The notes: generated by a model not told the origin, from the sequence alone. DNA of 64,000 bases from Euwallacea fornicatus (GCF_040115645.1 NC_089545.1:5828001-5892000); one strand, 5' to 3'. Shown: positions 12,952-26,525, counted from the first letter of the stretch. Translations and numbers: made by a program.

Positions 12952-15900
12952 TATATAATACGGAAGGTTCGTTATGCTAAAATAGGCGATTTGCACAAAC
13001 ATGCCAAGTATGCCTAACGAGACGAATAATTAGAATTTGAAAAAATAACAGGATCAGATAAGTAACAAACAAATAAATAATATTGAATGCGGCACGCCAA
13101 GGTCGCACCTGTGTGCCCGATAATTGTACCTCTTTAAATTGTTGCGTATTGCAAAGTTGAAGAAGAATGGCGGTCTTGGGAACGTTTATTTAACAGATGA
13201 GGTAATGGACTCTTGCGGCAAAGTGGTACATCAAGATCAAGGCCATAATGCCCAGGAATCTGCCACGATAATAATTTTCATTGGACTGTGTGGGATTAGT
13301 CACTGCTTCATGAAATGAAAAAATCAACGAATAACGGGGTTTTCTCATAGCTGAAATGCCTGCGATTAACGCAAATCAAGTCGATAGTCGCCCTTGAATG
13401 TATCCACTCAATGCAGAAATGCATTCGTCATCAAAACGTGATCGAATATTTCTCCAAGACCCACGTGGTGTTCTCAACTCGACGGGGAGAAAAAGAGGCG
13501 ACTTAATCCCTTGGAGAGCACAAATCTGCCGACTGGAAAAGTAGGTATCAACGTCCAAATGTGGATTTACGGTGTGCCGTTAAAAGGGCGCTTCGGTGTT
13601 GTGTTCCGAGCCCAAAGCCGAAAATCGAACCGGATATTCGATGCAATAAATTTTAATCAGTATCGACACGAAGATGATGGCGGTAGGAATGGGCAGGAAG
13701 CGAGAAATTTGCACTTTTAGTGTATTCGCCGAGAAGTTAGACGCACATGCCTAGGTGCAGTTAAGAGAGTGTGAAATCTCGTTACTTCCGTTCTATATAT
13801 CCCCATGCTGCAACAAGAATGTACTTCCGCAAATTGCCTTTCCGATATCCGAAATAGTGGCAAATCCCGGGCTTTCCAATTTCAAAGAAAATGGAGTCTC
13901 CTTTATTTTTCGGGGAGAAATAATATTTAAAAGTTAAGAAAAGGGAAACGCCGTGTTTACTCGTTTCACTTCGAAGAGAGGACGCATCGGGATATCAATA
14001 ATGCAGAGAGCCCTCCGCCACCAGATCCACTCGAGTCGGTATTACAAAGTCAGTTTATTGGAACAAATCCAGTTCGCCTAAAAAGCCAAAGAAAGATAAA
14101 TAAACAAGCTCCGGGACTCACTCCGGAGGAAGATAAAAGGCCGATGCACCGGCTGAATATAAAAGCCAACGACGAGCTCTTGTTTCATTAAATAGATTTG
14201 GGAAATTTGTGGACCGGGACTTTAAGGAAAGTCACCGCGATTCCATCACAGACAACTGCAGTAGCGAAAAAATACCCAGGCCTCCATGGAAACGCAGTAA
14301 AACAGAGAGAGCAAGTATCATCGTGAACTAGACAAAGACAGTGACAATCCTGCGAAGAATGCAACCAAACGATTTTTATTTGACGGTAGCTGCCGCGTTT
14401 CCATGTCGCTAAAAACTATTTATGAATAACGAAAAAGTATTTTTTTAATTTTATTCGAGTGTTTCAGTTCTTCAAAAAGGGCTTCCGGCGCGTTCTCGTT
14501 ATCACCAAACCTGCATCCATCAACAACTTAGACCGATTTAATTGGGTTAATCCCCCCCAAATTTCCAAGTCAAATCTGCCGCTTTCATATCGCGACCCAC
14601 GTTCTGTATGGTCGCAGTTGAAGATTTGAGGAAACCGCTGATTAGCCGAGTGATCCGGGCCCGGAACAATCGAACCGCGATATCTGTGTGAAGAGCCATT
14701 CGAAAATTAATTAAAACCTTGATTGAACAATCACAAGTTGGGTAAACGGCCGTCAGGGGCGACTCGTCGCAGACCTCGGGATGAGACGAGGAATCCGGTT
14801 GGCGACCGAACAACCCTGACTTAATGGACGAAATTTCCAAAGTTTAAACTTGTCTGAACTATGTGTCATTCTGGCGTAAGACGTTAAGGGCGTTTGGTAT
14901 CGAACACACGAGTGTTTGAAATAGTTTCCGAACCGTTTTAATATCGCTTTAGAGGAGACCAATTTCTTGTGCTGTCCGCTATGAGGCACAGCGAGAATTG
15001 TTGCAATTAAATGTACGTTCATTTGACCCTTAAATTGAGCCTCAAAAGCAAATTTCTGAGAAATTTTCCTTTGGTATATTGGCTTAAAATGAACAAGAAT
15101 TATTGCATGCATGGATGTACTTTAAATTCAAGCCACGCAGTGCCACAAAGGGGACGTGAGCTAGTCATCTTAGATGGAGATCATATATTGTCTTTTAGGG
15201 CTGCGTTCGCGCTTCCGGACAAAAAGAGGTTCGATGGGGGTTACGATGATGTTTAATTAAAAGAAGCAGTGATTAGAGTTCAAGAACTCATCACACTTTT
15301 AAAACATTCTTGTCAGAATTCAGACGTCGGTTTAAAAAATGTGTATCAATGGGACAAAATTCGTGTTTCTCGTTTTCACTGTGAAATTCGGCATCGACAC
15401 GAAAGGAACTCAAGTTGGCGTAAAATTGGCACGTTATTCGAATGTGAAAACCCATTCGAGGACGTTGACGTATTTACAACACGAAAAACTGTTGTGCCGT
15501 GTTCCCTATTGACTTCATCCCTTACGGAATCGGTTGATTCAGCTTTGTTAGGGACGAAACTATAATTGCTTCGATTAGAACGAACTCAAAAAACTCCTCC
15601 ATGATGCAATTAAATGCAAATTTTCTGAGAAGCAGCTCCGTCGGATTTTTATCGTCATTTTATTTGGAGTCAAACGACACACTAATGTGTAACGAACAGA
15701 GAGACGTAGACGCAGAAAAAACAACCAATCAGGACCGAATTTGAAAATTCGCCATTGTTGGAATTTCCTCAAAAAAGAAGTGCTCTATGAAGGCTTGGTG
15801 AATGATGCGGAAATCTGCCAAAATGCATGAGTTTTTAGTAAAGTTTAATAAGACGGTTTATATAAAAACGCATTGTGGAAATGATGCTATAACCCTCTTC

Positions 15901-18452
15901 GAATAGAGATTGAATCTGGCAGAAAACCAAGTTAAAAATTAGCAAAGTTTCCATTGATATGCATCCATAAATTGTCAAGAAAATTTCTGTGGAAAAAAAT
16001 CAATTTTCGACAGAGCTTAATGAGTGCGTTCGTAGGGAAATAGCATTGATAGATTTACTCCAAAAATCCTCTCAAACGGAGATTAAATCAGGTAAAAAAC
16101 CTAATATGAAAATGGCAAAGTTTACATTCAGGTACATTCGCCAAATGTCCAGAAAATTCCTGCGAACAAAAATCGATATTCGGTAGAATTTAATGAGTGG
16201 ATTTGCATCGAAGTATCTCGAGATATTGACCGCAACGCTGCGGTTTACGATTAAGTTGCTACGTTTCCATGAGAACAAAAACTTGTTTCATTAAGAAACT
16301 TCGACAAACATCAATAACTGCTTTAATGGATGAAATGGCACTAAAAACTGGATCCCTTTTGCCTGAATTTTACACTCTCCGGGGATGTATGTAACAAATG
16401 CCGGTTAACTAAGGCGTAATGTGGACTAATTAAACTACGCTGCGCCGAGATTTTTAAGGCTTTGAAACAGGCTGTAACTGAGGCAAAATGTTCTTTTTAA
16501 GGCTGTAGGTAAATATTCCGAACGAACGAACAAGCGCGATAATAAGAAAGCCCTTAACAAGAAGAAGGTAATTCAAAGGAGCGAAACATTTTCCCTGCGA
16601 GACGTGGAAACTATAAGAACACACGTTCAGTTTCAAAAGAGAGAAAGGAATGCTTTGAAGCCATTCTACCTCTCATTATTCCGGCGTCTCAGTTTAATTT
16701 CAGTGTCGGACTGAAAAATCGATGGAAGCACAGTTTTGCGAATTATCCTGCATTGGATTCATCAAACCAACAAAACGGTGGACATAAAGAATGCGGGCAC
16801 AAAGAAGTGCAACCCCTTTTACTGTCTGTTTGAACGTAAGCAGAGAGATATACTGTCCCGTTACCGGGCTCAGAGGAATTTTATGAGGTTTCCGTGTGCA
16901 ACGGGAGCCCCAATTGTTTCGCTATTTTTGCAACGCCCTATTTATGAGCCCGAAAGAATTCGCCATGTGTTAAAAGCGATAGAAAAAAATTGCCAATATT
17001 AAAACTTGTTGCTCCGCTTTCTACTTTTTTTTCAATATTCATATTTCGTCTTTATATGGCCAAAGTTATTTGCGAAAGCATCGGTTTTATGTTCATTTAT
17101 GCGGTGCTTTTTTGCCGCAAATTCCGACGTACTTTCCTTGAATGAGAAACCTTATCAGTCTAATCCATTTGACCCGAATAATGTCAGACCCATTGCTCTA
17201 CATTACCAGCCCGGAGAATATTACATTGAGTAAACAACGTATCCAGAACGTTTAACATCGATCTGGATGATGCCAGAATGGGGATTGCTTTAGATCAAGA
17301 GGGAACAAACTCTTTAATGTAATTGAGGCAAACATGAGAGTTAAAGTTTAAAAATTAAATTATAAAGTTGAAGGAGGCATCGCAACGTCAAAAATCGATT
17401 ATTAAATTGATTAAAATATTTTTTATTTTACAATATCCTCACTTTAAGCCCTTAAATTGCACTTAAAGCAATCTAAAAACATCTTAAGTCATGTCTTCGA
17501 AATTTCTAAAAATACATGTTGAGATGTTAAAAATTAATTTGTTAACAGACCTTGAATGATGCTGTTTTTTTGAACATTTGAATAGCGCTGTAGGGTACAA
17601 AAATTCTACTTTTCCACGTAGAGCATTCCGGATATTACACGACCAAAAACGTCCTTAGCAGGATCACCAAGTTTTCAGGTTTCGCCCGCAGCTTGCCTAA
17701 CAATTCGATTGACTCGCCCTTCGAACCACTAGTTTGCAAATAGTAACGTAATTAATTCTATTTTAAAGATTTGAATCTTGTTTTTACCACATTTTAAGCA
17801 AGACAAAATATTACAGCACGTACACATTAAAGGGGAGTTTTACCAACGGTGTTACGAGGATTTGACCCAAAACTCTTTTTCCATTCCGTAATTCAGATTG
17901 CATCGCTAGGATCTCGGAAACCATATGAGGTACAGGTTTAGAGGAAAGATTTCCAGCTGTTGGCAAACACATATGGAAGCCTTTTGCATGGCGATGTAGC
18001 AAATAACGAAAACTCGTTTTTTTCTGAAAATGGTTTTCAGCAGTGCCAAGTTTCACACGTCCGAATCCCGATTATTACCATAACGAAACTTTATTTGAAT
18101 GTTAAAAATTATTAATGACTGAACAGCCAGGATGTAAAAACGTGATTAATTATCCCTCCCCGTATTGTTTTTGGAGTGGTTTTATTATGTACCTGATGTC
18201 TCATGGGTTTATAAGAGTGTGTAGTTTTATATGGCTAAGCGTGATAAATGGACGGTTTTTTGCACTGTGGAGCCGTGTTTGAGGCGTACATTAGGGCTGT
18301 CTGGAGGATAGTTTGGGTTGTGTGAATTTTCGTGGTGAATGGAGCAAACAAAAAATTAATTATTGTGAATGCTAATGCTAGACAAATTAGTATTAATAGG
18401 TCAAGTAGTTTTATTCAAGTTATCATTAACGTAATACAGCATAAAGCACATG
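12952..18452. other. gene-poor stretch
   Basis: No gene recognised on either strand. Short overlapping frames near 13.4-13.7, 14.5-15.6 and 16.7-17.2 kb show no domain. The only structure noted is the diverged tandem repeat at about 15.9-16.25 kb. Confidence 0.55.
15906..16250. repeat. diverged tandem duplication, period about 173 bp
   Basis: Two adjacent copies align, starting at GAGATTGAATC (15,906) and GAGATTAAATC (16,079). They share GCAAAGTTT, a TGTCMAGAAAA core (15,973 and 16,146), AAAAATCRAT and a TTAATGAGTG block. Divergence is considerable. The core resembles that of the repeat at 22.7-23.1 kb, suggesting one old repeat family. Confidence 0.55.
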
Positions 18453-18525
18453 GGTTCCGTAGTGTAGCGGTTATCACGTCTGCTTTACACGCAGAAGGTC
18501 CCCGGTTCGATCCCGGGCGGAACCA
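18453..18525 (+). tRNA. tRNA-Val: tRNA-Val (anticodon UAC)
   Basis: A 73-nt intronless cloverleaf. The acceptor stem GGTTCCG (18,453-18,459) pairs with CGGAACC, followed by discriminator A at 18,525. The anticodon stem TCTGC pairs with GCAGA around a TTTACAC loop, which places anticodon TAC at 18,486-18,488, reading GUA valine codons. The T-arm has the GGTTCGATCC box B of Pol III promoters. CCA is not encoded, as expected for a nuclear tRNA. It stands alone in a gene-poor area. Confidence 0.96.
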
Positions 18526-18528
18526 CAC

Positions 18529-18537
18529 TTTTTTTTT
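18529..18537 (+). terminator. Pol III terminator of tRNA-Val
   Basis: A run of nine T residues starts four bases after the discriminator base of the tRNA, the standard RNA polymerase III stop signal. Confidence 0.9.
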
Positions 18538-21500
18538 GTTGTGTAACTTTTTTTTCATTTATTATTTTACAAAAATTGTATTGTTACAGTTACGTTTCCC
18601 GGCATCCAACACCGACCGAAATGTATATTCTTAAGAAAATTTGTCCCTCTGGCTGACCCTCAAATTGCGGAACCAATGAAATTATAAAAATATCTAAGCT
18701 GTTTCCTACATTTCTATAACCCTCTTCTAACACGATAAGTGACCATTAACTCCCCTTTATTTACTTTTTCTCATTTATCATCCATTAGGACAAACTCTTA
18801 AGCACACTCAATAGAGGCACGCTAAAAGTTTCACGTGGAGAGTGTGATGAAACAAAACGGTTTTAACCGCCTGTTTCTCCTCTTAATGCGTTTTTCCGAG
18901 AGTTTGCGGTTTTAGGCAAAAACAAATGCAGGGCCGGATTGGCGCATTTTTAATTGTATATCTCGAATACAATGTGTACTAAGAAAAATCACGGCTGGGT
19001 TCGGCTCTGTGTTTGAAACATCCCCGAAATGACACTTTACCGCCAATAATACCCTTGCCGTTTCAATGATATAACATCTCCGCACTTTGGAGGGTTTCGG
19101 GCAGCAGGTGCATTTTATTATGAAGCAAAGCACACGGGGGGTACGTGACGAGGGGTGAAATGGGGGCACAAATTAGGTAGAGCATTCGGCATCAAAATAC
19201 AATTTGGCTATTCGCCTGCAAGAGTTTGTACAAAAAGTCACGTAGTTTTATTTATCATTAAACACTCTTATTAAAGTTTATTATAATCGTCCACATAACG
19301 TAATTTCCACTAACTGCCTGAATTCAGCTCTATTCGGTTTGGAGTCCGCAGTTGGAAATAAAACGAGATTGAGCCCATTCAAACTTATTTCTCCACGGTG
19401 CGACATGTTTCGTAATCGAATTGAAAGCGCCGAGTGTGTTTAGCGAAAATCCCTCTCTCAGGCAGAACTTTCTGTTTATGCGAAATGATTATAAAGTAAA
19501 GATTTTGAGGGTTTTGGCCCCAGTTAAGCTTATTGAGGTTGCCTAATATCTCATAATCTGATCGTGCCTTTCGATTTCCGGGTATGCCACCGAATTGACG
19601 GGCGGAAATTCCTGTATAAACACCAAGCCGGCGCCGGTTTAACAGTCGTTTCTGAGTTGTGATAAAGTGCGGATTTATAATCATAAGAAATCTTAGAATC
19701 AACTTTTGGAAAAGCAGAGAGTTTTCCCAAAATATGCACATAAACTTGCATATTCTTTTATTCTGTATTTTATTATCTTTGGTCAGCTCGGTTTGGTCAG
19801 TTGGTCAAAAATGCTAAATTTTGTTAAATTTCTTTCATCGTCACAACCTCTTGGCACTTTTCCATTGCCCCGGAGTGAGATTCACAAAGCCCTAGTACGA
19901 TCGTCTTGAACTATTCCATAAAATCAGCATAAGAGCAAACAACATGTAACCCAGCCATTCTCCGTGTAATCGCGGACTCAGATGGAACTGGCACACCCGG
20001 TATTCCGCCCCAAAACCGCCTTAACACAGGCCTTGCAAATTAGTTTGTTGTCCTCGTATTTCAATTCCGAACGGCCCTGTATCCACTCATCGACAGTTGG
20101 TTTGGTCAGTAGTTAACATTCTGTATAGCCCAACCTCAAACCATAATCGCTGCGATCTCTGCTGGGTTTCCCCGTGACACTCTTAGTAACGACCAGAGGC
20201 GGAATGCCAAAATTATGTAGGGCGGTGCTGAATAATTAATTATGCATTATAAATTAATTATTAATTCATACAAAATATATGAAATAAAAAAAAATGTGTG
20301 CAAAAAAGCACAAAAAAATACCGACCGCAAATCTGCTGGAAATTCACCCCTTAGTTAAACCCGGACAGTCGATATAAATAGGTACCCTTTATAGAAAAAG
20401 AGTTTGTTTCCTCTGTGTGATGTTTTAACGGCCAAATTAACGTGGTAATTTACCGAACGAATGAAACATTTCAAAGGTCCTCTCGTTTGCATTTTCGCAG
20501 TGCTATAAAACCTGGAAAATATTGTGGTGGTTTAAATTTAGTCAAAAAAGGGCCCCTCTGAGAGCACACACAGTTGAAAGAATGTTACCGTCCAAACGGC
20601 GCAAATTGCAAATAAACCTCGAAAGCCTGGAAATTCACATTGTTCTGCTAAATTACCGCAGATGGGAATTTTTTTCTGATTAAATTCAGCTTGTCTGGAT
20701 ACCACGAGGAAGAAGTTTTCATAGAGATTAAATCAACTTAGACCGATGGAGGCCGAGAGTTCAGCAATCCAAGCTAAATTGCCAAGATAAGCCGTAGACT
20801 CAAACATTATGGAATGTGTCGCCGATCGCCATATTGATTACGCTCCCCCTTTTAACCGATATGACAAATTCGGTATGTGGCGTACGTCTCATATACAACT
20901 TTTATGGTGAAAAGGGGAAGGAAAACTTTCATAAATTCACCAGCAAGCCTTATCAGTTGCGGTGCAGGGTCGTTCGAATAGGGGAAGACGGCTTCCACTG
21001 GAGAAATAGATTGTCATCAGACGTACCTACCTAAAAACGCACGTACAAAGAAGTTTGGCAACACGTCAGAGGGCGAAATTGGGTGCGACATACGTATCCC
21101 CCCTTCCAACAGCTTTGCTCTCTTGACAGTGTTTTAGCCCCTCGTGGAGTGACAGCGGACTTCCGTTAGATATATGCTCGTTTTTTCTTGTGAACTCGGA
21201 GAAATGCCGTAAATCACTTAAGAGGAACCAGAAGTGGCCGAGGTTGAAACGTTAGTACGTCCTTAACTCGTCTTTGAAGGGTCGTGGGAGACGTCAATAT
21301 CGCTGTTGGCCAAACGGCATGGAAACTGGAATAAGAAAGGTTGTGGATCATAGATGAATAGGAACGTGACAAAAAGGAGTTTCTGGTCGTTTCTTCTATC
21401 ATGAAAACGCACAGAAACTGCAGAAGCATATCTGTTTTTGCATCCATAGAGGCAAACAAATTGAGCAAAAGCACGTATATTCTGAAGTCACACTATTCTG

Positions 21501-24123
21501 AGTTAGCATTTAGATGAAAATCGTGAGAATAAGGTGCAATCGCACCGCCGGTTGGGTGTGAGGCGTCATTCCCAAATAGAATAAAGAACATAGGATTATT
21601 GACAATGCTTCAATTGCTTCACCCCGATATTCGTAGCTTCCCCTGTATATTCGCGAGGCAACAAAATAACTCCTCAATAGCTTGTCGTAAAAATCCCTCG
21701 GACGTTGCATCGGCGAGAAATTTATGGGTAATCTTTTATATGGATTTTCTCTGAGTCCCATATTTTTCCCCGAACAGCGCAAAGTTTTAGGTAAAACGGC
21801 GCTTTTCTCGGCAAAACTGATTGAGATATTACCGAGTTTTCGGAATGTTGTTCGAGTTTTGCTCATACGATGCCGAGATAAAGGTTCAAACGAAACAAAT
21901 CGGCTCTGCGTTGCAGGAAAATCCATCAGTTTGTCCGTGAATTCGCCGCTCTGTTGTTCATCAGACCGAAATGAAACCCCATTAGTATAAATCATTATTT
22001 CGGGGCGTCTTTCCCCACGCGAATGATAAAAAATCCCCCCTTCACTTTCTATTTAAAACTTTATAATTTATCGTTGTTAAGGCGGAGGCTGCGGCGCTGA
22101 AAAAGAACAAAGTTAAGCAACATAAATTATGGATTAAACGAGGCACTTTATGTATAGATTGTTAAGCCCCATTTACCTCATCCTTAAACGTATTAGTTCG
22201 GGGCATATGACCAAATTCAATTTAGGGGATATAAAAAATATATATATCGCAGGAAAGTGTGCATTTCCACCGGTGATTTGAAATATTTTATGGGGGATTT
22301 TCCATGAAAAATTGCCCACTATTTCATATTTATGTCGAGCGTTTCGCGACCGCAATTAAAACCCCTTATTATCCGATTTCGTCTATTCTCATACAACCTT
22401 CAATTTCCGAAAAACCGAGAGCTAATCCCGCAACGGGATTATCCGGGAAATTTCGTACGAAATTAAAAATTTGTTAGGCATTCGATGGCGGAGATGACGA
22501 TCGGAATAAAATTAGGCGCGGCCGGTATACCGGAAAATTAATAAACTCCCCCCAGGTCATATACGACCAATTATACCTCGTGATGCGGTTAGGATGTGAT
22601 GGGTTTTCTTTATTATTCTCACAGACCCTCGATTAGTGCCCTGGAGGCATGAACACTGACGACCGGTGTACTTAAAGACCACATAGGTAAGTTTTCGTAA
22701 AAATTTTCTTCGCCAATTGTCAAGAATTCGCAAATTTTCTTGAAACATTGGTAGTAGGACCTGCTTTACAGGGCTTGATGTCTCCCTAATTAAGTTTCGT
22801 TGACCGTAGTGAACTAATAATCCTTAATTGCGTTTGTAAAAGCTGCTTGTAGAGGAGCCGCAGTATTTTAGGCATAACTGACGCCCCTTCACCGATTGTC
22901 AGGAATTCGCAAATGATTCTTGACAGTTCTTTTAAAAATGGTTTTAGGGTCTTCATATTTCACAAATTTAGGCTGATATATGCTATTTCACTTAAAGAAT
23001 TTTACTGGTGATCAGAAAGCCCCATTATAGAGGTCAGACGTAAGTTCTGTCAAAAACACTTTCCTTCACCTATCGGTCAAAAATTATTTTTTCCGTATAA
23101 ACTGTATTTATGTTGAATATGCTTGCGCCACGGCTCACGATTACGTTGTGGTAAGTTATTTATTTTAGTATACCGTTGGAGGTGTCGAGTCTTAAATAAT
23201 TACTCGCCTTACGAAACTTCAAACTAATATTACGTGGGAGCTGAAGAAGACAGCTAAAAGTTACACAATATAAAAGCAAAGTTTTCGGCCGGCAAAGTTT
23301 CCAGTTTGAGGCAATTTGGTCCAAGTAATGAATATTTTCTCCCGAATTATCCCGCATTGTTATCACTGTTCCCTTTGTGAATTTTAATTATATTCCGACA
23401 AGGCTCACACAATAGCTCGCCCACCGCCCAGAGAACTATAGAAAAAGTTAATATACGTTTTTCGCTTTCGCTGCGTAATTTAATAAGAAGGAATTTTTGG
23501 GGCAAAGGAACGATAACGGCAGACAGACTCTGAAGAGATATGATAATTACCGGTCTAACGGCCCTCTGGCAATTTTCTTAAATCGTTTCGAGGCTGTGGA
23601 GGATTCCGGTCCTATTGGTACTTCGACGGAGTTAATATAATTAGACTACTAATTGAGAAAGCTAAGAGAGTGGCGATTAACCGACAGCATTCAGGAGCAG
23701 AAACTATATGAATAAATTAACTTTCGAAATGTTCTCGATAAATAAGTGCTTTTCACCTTACGGCCCAGCAACTTGTTAAAAGCACGGAAATTACGTCTGA
23801 ACAGCAATTTGCCAGGCGCTTATTTTCCCGAGAATTTTTCCATTTTGCCTCCGGTTAAGTTCAATTAAATTCCTTTTAGAATTATTTCAAATTCTTATTT
23901 TGTTTCTTACAAGGAATCTGAGAGCGCGGCATCGATCGCCCCCGGTATCTCGTGCAACTAAAAGAATTCTTGAGTAACTTATTGTTTCAATTCCACGAAA
24001 ACAATCAAACTTCAAAGCTGACACCATAAATGCAATTCGGAATTCTTAACTTTGTAGAACAGAAATTTAATATTCTTTTATAGTTTTCCCTCGAGACTTA
24101 CTTGAGGCCTTTCGACGCGAAAC
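18538..24123. other. gene-poor stretch upstream of the IR gene
   Basis: No gene recognised. Open frames of up to 161 codons (21,510-21,995, minus) overlap frames on the other strand and have no domain features. Contains AT-rich palindromic DNA near 20,230-20,280 and the tandem repeat at 22.66-23.09 kb. A TTTATAGTTTTC element near 24,078, about 45 bp before the IR start codon, could be TATA-like, but this is speculative. Confidence 0.5.
22660..23090. repeat. diverged tandem repeat, period about 179 bp, about 2.5 copies
   Basis: A core ATTGTCARGAATTCGCAAA occurs at about 22,717 and 22,896, spacing 179 bp. A weaker third copy (CCTTCACC then TATCGGTCAAAAATT) lies near 23,063-23,085. Each core is preceded by a taagtt / cttc-cc context. 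Copies A and C are more alike upstream and A and B more alike in the core. Confidence 0.5.
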
Positions 24124-26525
24124 ATGTGGCTGAACTACCTTCTCGCATGGCCGTTGCTTCTGTCCAGCGCCTTTCAGCCCAATCCTCGGCAAAAGCTGAT
24201 TGTGAGCTGCTTAAACTCTTACAGGCCCAGCTTTGCGGTGCTTTTCCTTTGCTGGAAGAGACGAGGTAGGACATCCATCATGAGAGATTTTTAATAAAAA
24301 CCTTGCACTGCGTCAGGACTGAGAGGCAATTTATTTCCCCGATAGACAAAGTTAAAATGCATAAAATGATCCGGACCGAGGGCCTGATGGATGTTCGGGT
24401 TGCCTTCCTGAAGGCCGAAGCGCAGTCCCTTGGGAAAGTCGACACAAAGAAGCACGAGAAATTCAGTTATTTTTTGGATTTGGAGACGTGCAGTCTACGG
24501 CAAGCTGAGACGGTTTTGCAGGAGGTTGTCGAAGGATTTGGAGTGGAATCGCCTGGAAATAATTGTTAGGGGAAAATTGCAGGCCGCGTTCGGAAAGTTG
24601 CATTTTCTCTACAGTTGGTTTTTGCTGATGAACGCAGATCAGAGCATCGGTGAAGTCGAAGAAATGTTTGGAAGGCTCAAAACCCGCATGGATATGGACG
24701 TGAAAATCTTTCATGGTTCTAGGATTTTTGAGCTTTATAATCCCGGAATTAACGTGGGACTAAAGAGGCGATTATTTGAAGAGATTTCTGAACTGTCCTA
24801 TTACGATTCGAGAAAAGACATGAAAGGGGTGATTGTGCGCTCCTCAAATGTGGTAATTTTTATAGACGCCTTAATGTAATTCCATGGGTTTCTCCCTTTT
24901 AAAGATTAGATACCCCTTTAAAACCTCCTACGAAGAATACATGCTCGATCCTAAGCTGAGGAAGTACGACATATACAGCAAGTTTCACTATCAGCTCTTC
25001 CTGTGCTTAGCTGAGATTCATGGGTTCAGGTATTGTAAGGGAAATAAATAGTTATTTTTGTGCTCGAAGAGGCTTTCAGTTTTAATACGACTTTGGCCCC
25101 TTCGTGGTTTGGCAACACCTCGAGTGGTGAGGACGGAGGCCTAGCCAGGTACCTATGGGAAGACGTCGTCGATATAAGCAGTGCAGGATGCATAATGAGG
25201 CTTCTGGGCACGGAAAGAATTGATTTCTATGATTTTATTATGCCATACTATAAATTCCGGTAATAAAACGGCCAATCTATTGTGTTAACGAATGTACTGC
25301 TGGTAACTAGTGGTAAACTATTGGTAAATTTTCTGCCGTTACTATTAATACACTAGTATTAATATTAGCAGCAGAAAGTTTTGCTGTCTACGGGTTCAAT
25401 CAGAGATGTCGCTGTCTTTAGTTTAAGTATATTAATTAAACCAGTTAATAAATTGACCTTCGATTAAAGGTCATGTTTCTACTTCCGCAATCCCGGAGTG
25501 GTAAAACCGAACTTTGCCGAAGTGCTGAAGCCGTTTTCCGCGCAAACTTGGATAATCACATTGTGCGTAACTGGCTTAATATGCTTAGCCATTGAGGTTA
25601 CGTATCTGGTCAAAAGAGGAGACTCGTTCTGGTACCACTCGGTCTTTGTTGTGGTCGCAGCTTTCTCCCAGCAAGGTACCTCAGTGAGTCACATTTTCCT
25701 CAATTAACAAACAACTGAAAAAGGGCTGGACAACATCCCTGCAAACCTCCCCAGTCGCATAATATTTCTTCATCTCCTCTTCTGCTCCGTGCTACTCTAC
25801 AATTACTACACCTCCAGTTTAGTGTCCTCCCTCATCAGCACTGAGCCCGAGGTCTTGAAGAATATCCGAGAGCTGCTAGAGAGCCAGTTAAATGTCGGCA
25901 TCGAGTATCAACCTTACACCATTACTTACATGCTTGATCGAGGTAATAAGTACAAATAAGCAGGTTTCTGAGTTTTCTTACCGTGGAGATCAGTGAAGAG
26001 TGATCGCTTCCTGGACGCTCTAAACAAGACAAAAATATACGAGCACGACGTACCCAACATCCTAACGGCCGAAAAAGGCATTGAAATGGTGCGTCATGGA
26101 GGTTTTGCCTTCCATACGGAATCCATTACAGCCTACCCCTTGATTGGAGACACTTTCGAACAAGAATCAATTTGCGACTTGGCGGAAATTGCCCTGATCA
26201 ACAGTGACACTTCGTTGATGGCCCAAAAGCGGAGCCAGTACAAAAAACTGTTTCAAGTGAGGTAAGCCAGTAAATAAAAACAGAGCCAATTAAACTTAAA
26301 TGCGTTTGCAGCCTTCGCAAGATGTGGCAGAGCGGCATCATTAAAAAGCTGCACAACACTTGGGTTACCAGACGACCCGAGTGCTTATCCAGTGCCCGAG
26401 TTAAATCCGTGGGCATAAACGACCTTTTTCTGCCCTATGTTCTACTGGCGATGGGAGTATCGGCTTCCCTGCTCATGTTAGGAGCAGAAATCACTTGGAA
26501 CAGAATAAAATCAATTTTGGCATAA
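24124..26525 (+). CDS. Ir75: ionotropic receptor, IR75-like (nine exons)
   Basis: Divergent ionotropic glutamate receptor of the antennal IR75 clade, a ligand-gated cation channel subunit; known members detect volatile acids with co-receptors. Exons: 24,124-24,265; 24,317-24,524; 24,583-24,852; 24,905-25,029; 25,080-25,259; 25,470-25,675; 25,724-25,942; 25,994-26,261; 26,312-26,525; about 610 aa, the usual IR75 size. The N-terminus is a hydrophobic signal peptide (MWLNYLLAWPLLLSS). A LBD S1 half includes DIYSKFHYQL and SAGCIMRLL. TM1 is in TWIITLCVTGLICLAIEV, the pore loop in SVFVVVAAFSQQG, TM2 in LFCSVLLYNYYTSSLV. The S2 half has FAFHTES-TAYPLI and ESICDLAEI, typical of IR75, and the last TM is LPYVLLAMGVSASLLML. 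Phases agree at introns 2-8. Intron 1 does not: the donor at 24,266 is phase 1 but the only plausible acceptor (24,316) needs phase 2. Either one base is wrong or missing, or the gene carries an early frameshift. The IR75 subtype is not resolved. Confidence 0.92.

Noticed and set aside
21510..21995. 161-codon minus-strand frame
   Set aside because: A large part is also open on the other strand; no domain, no splice consistency.
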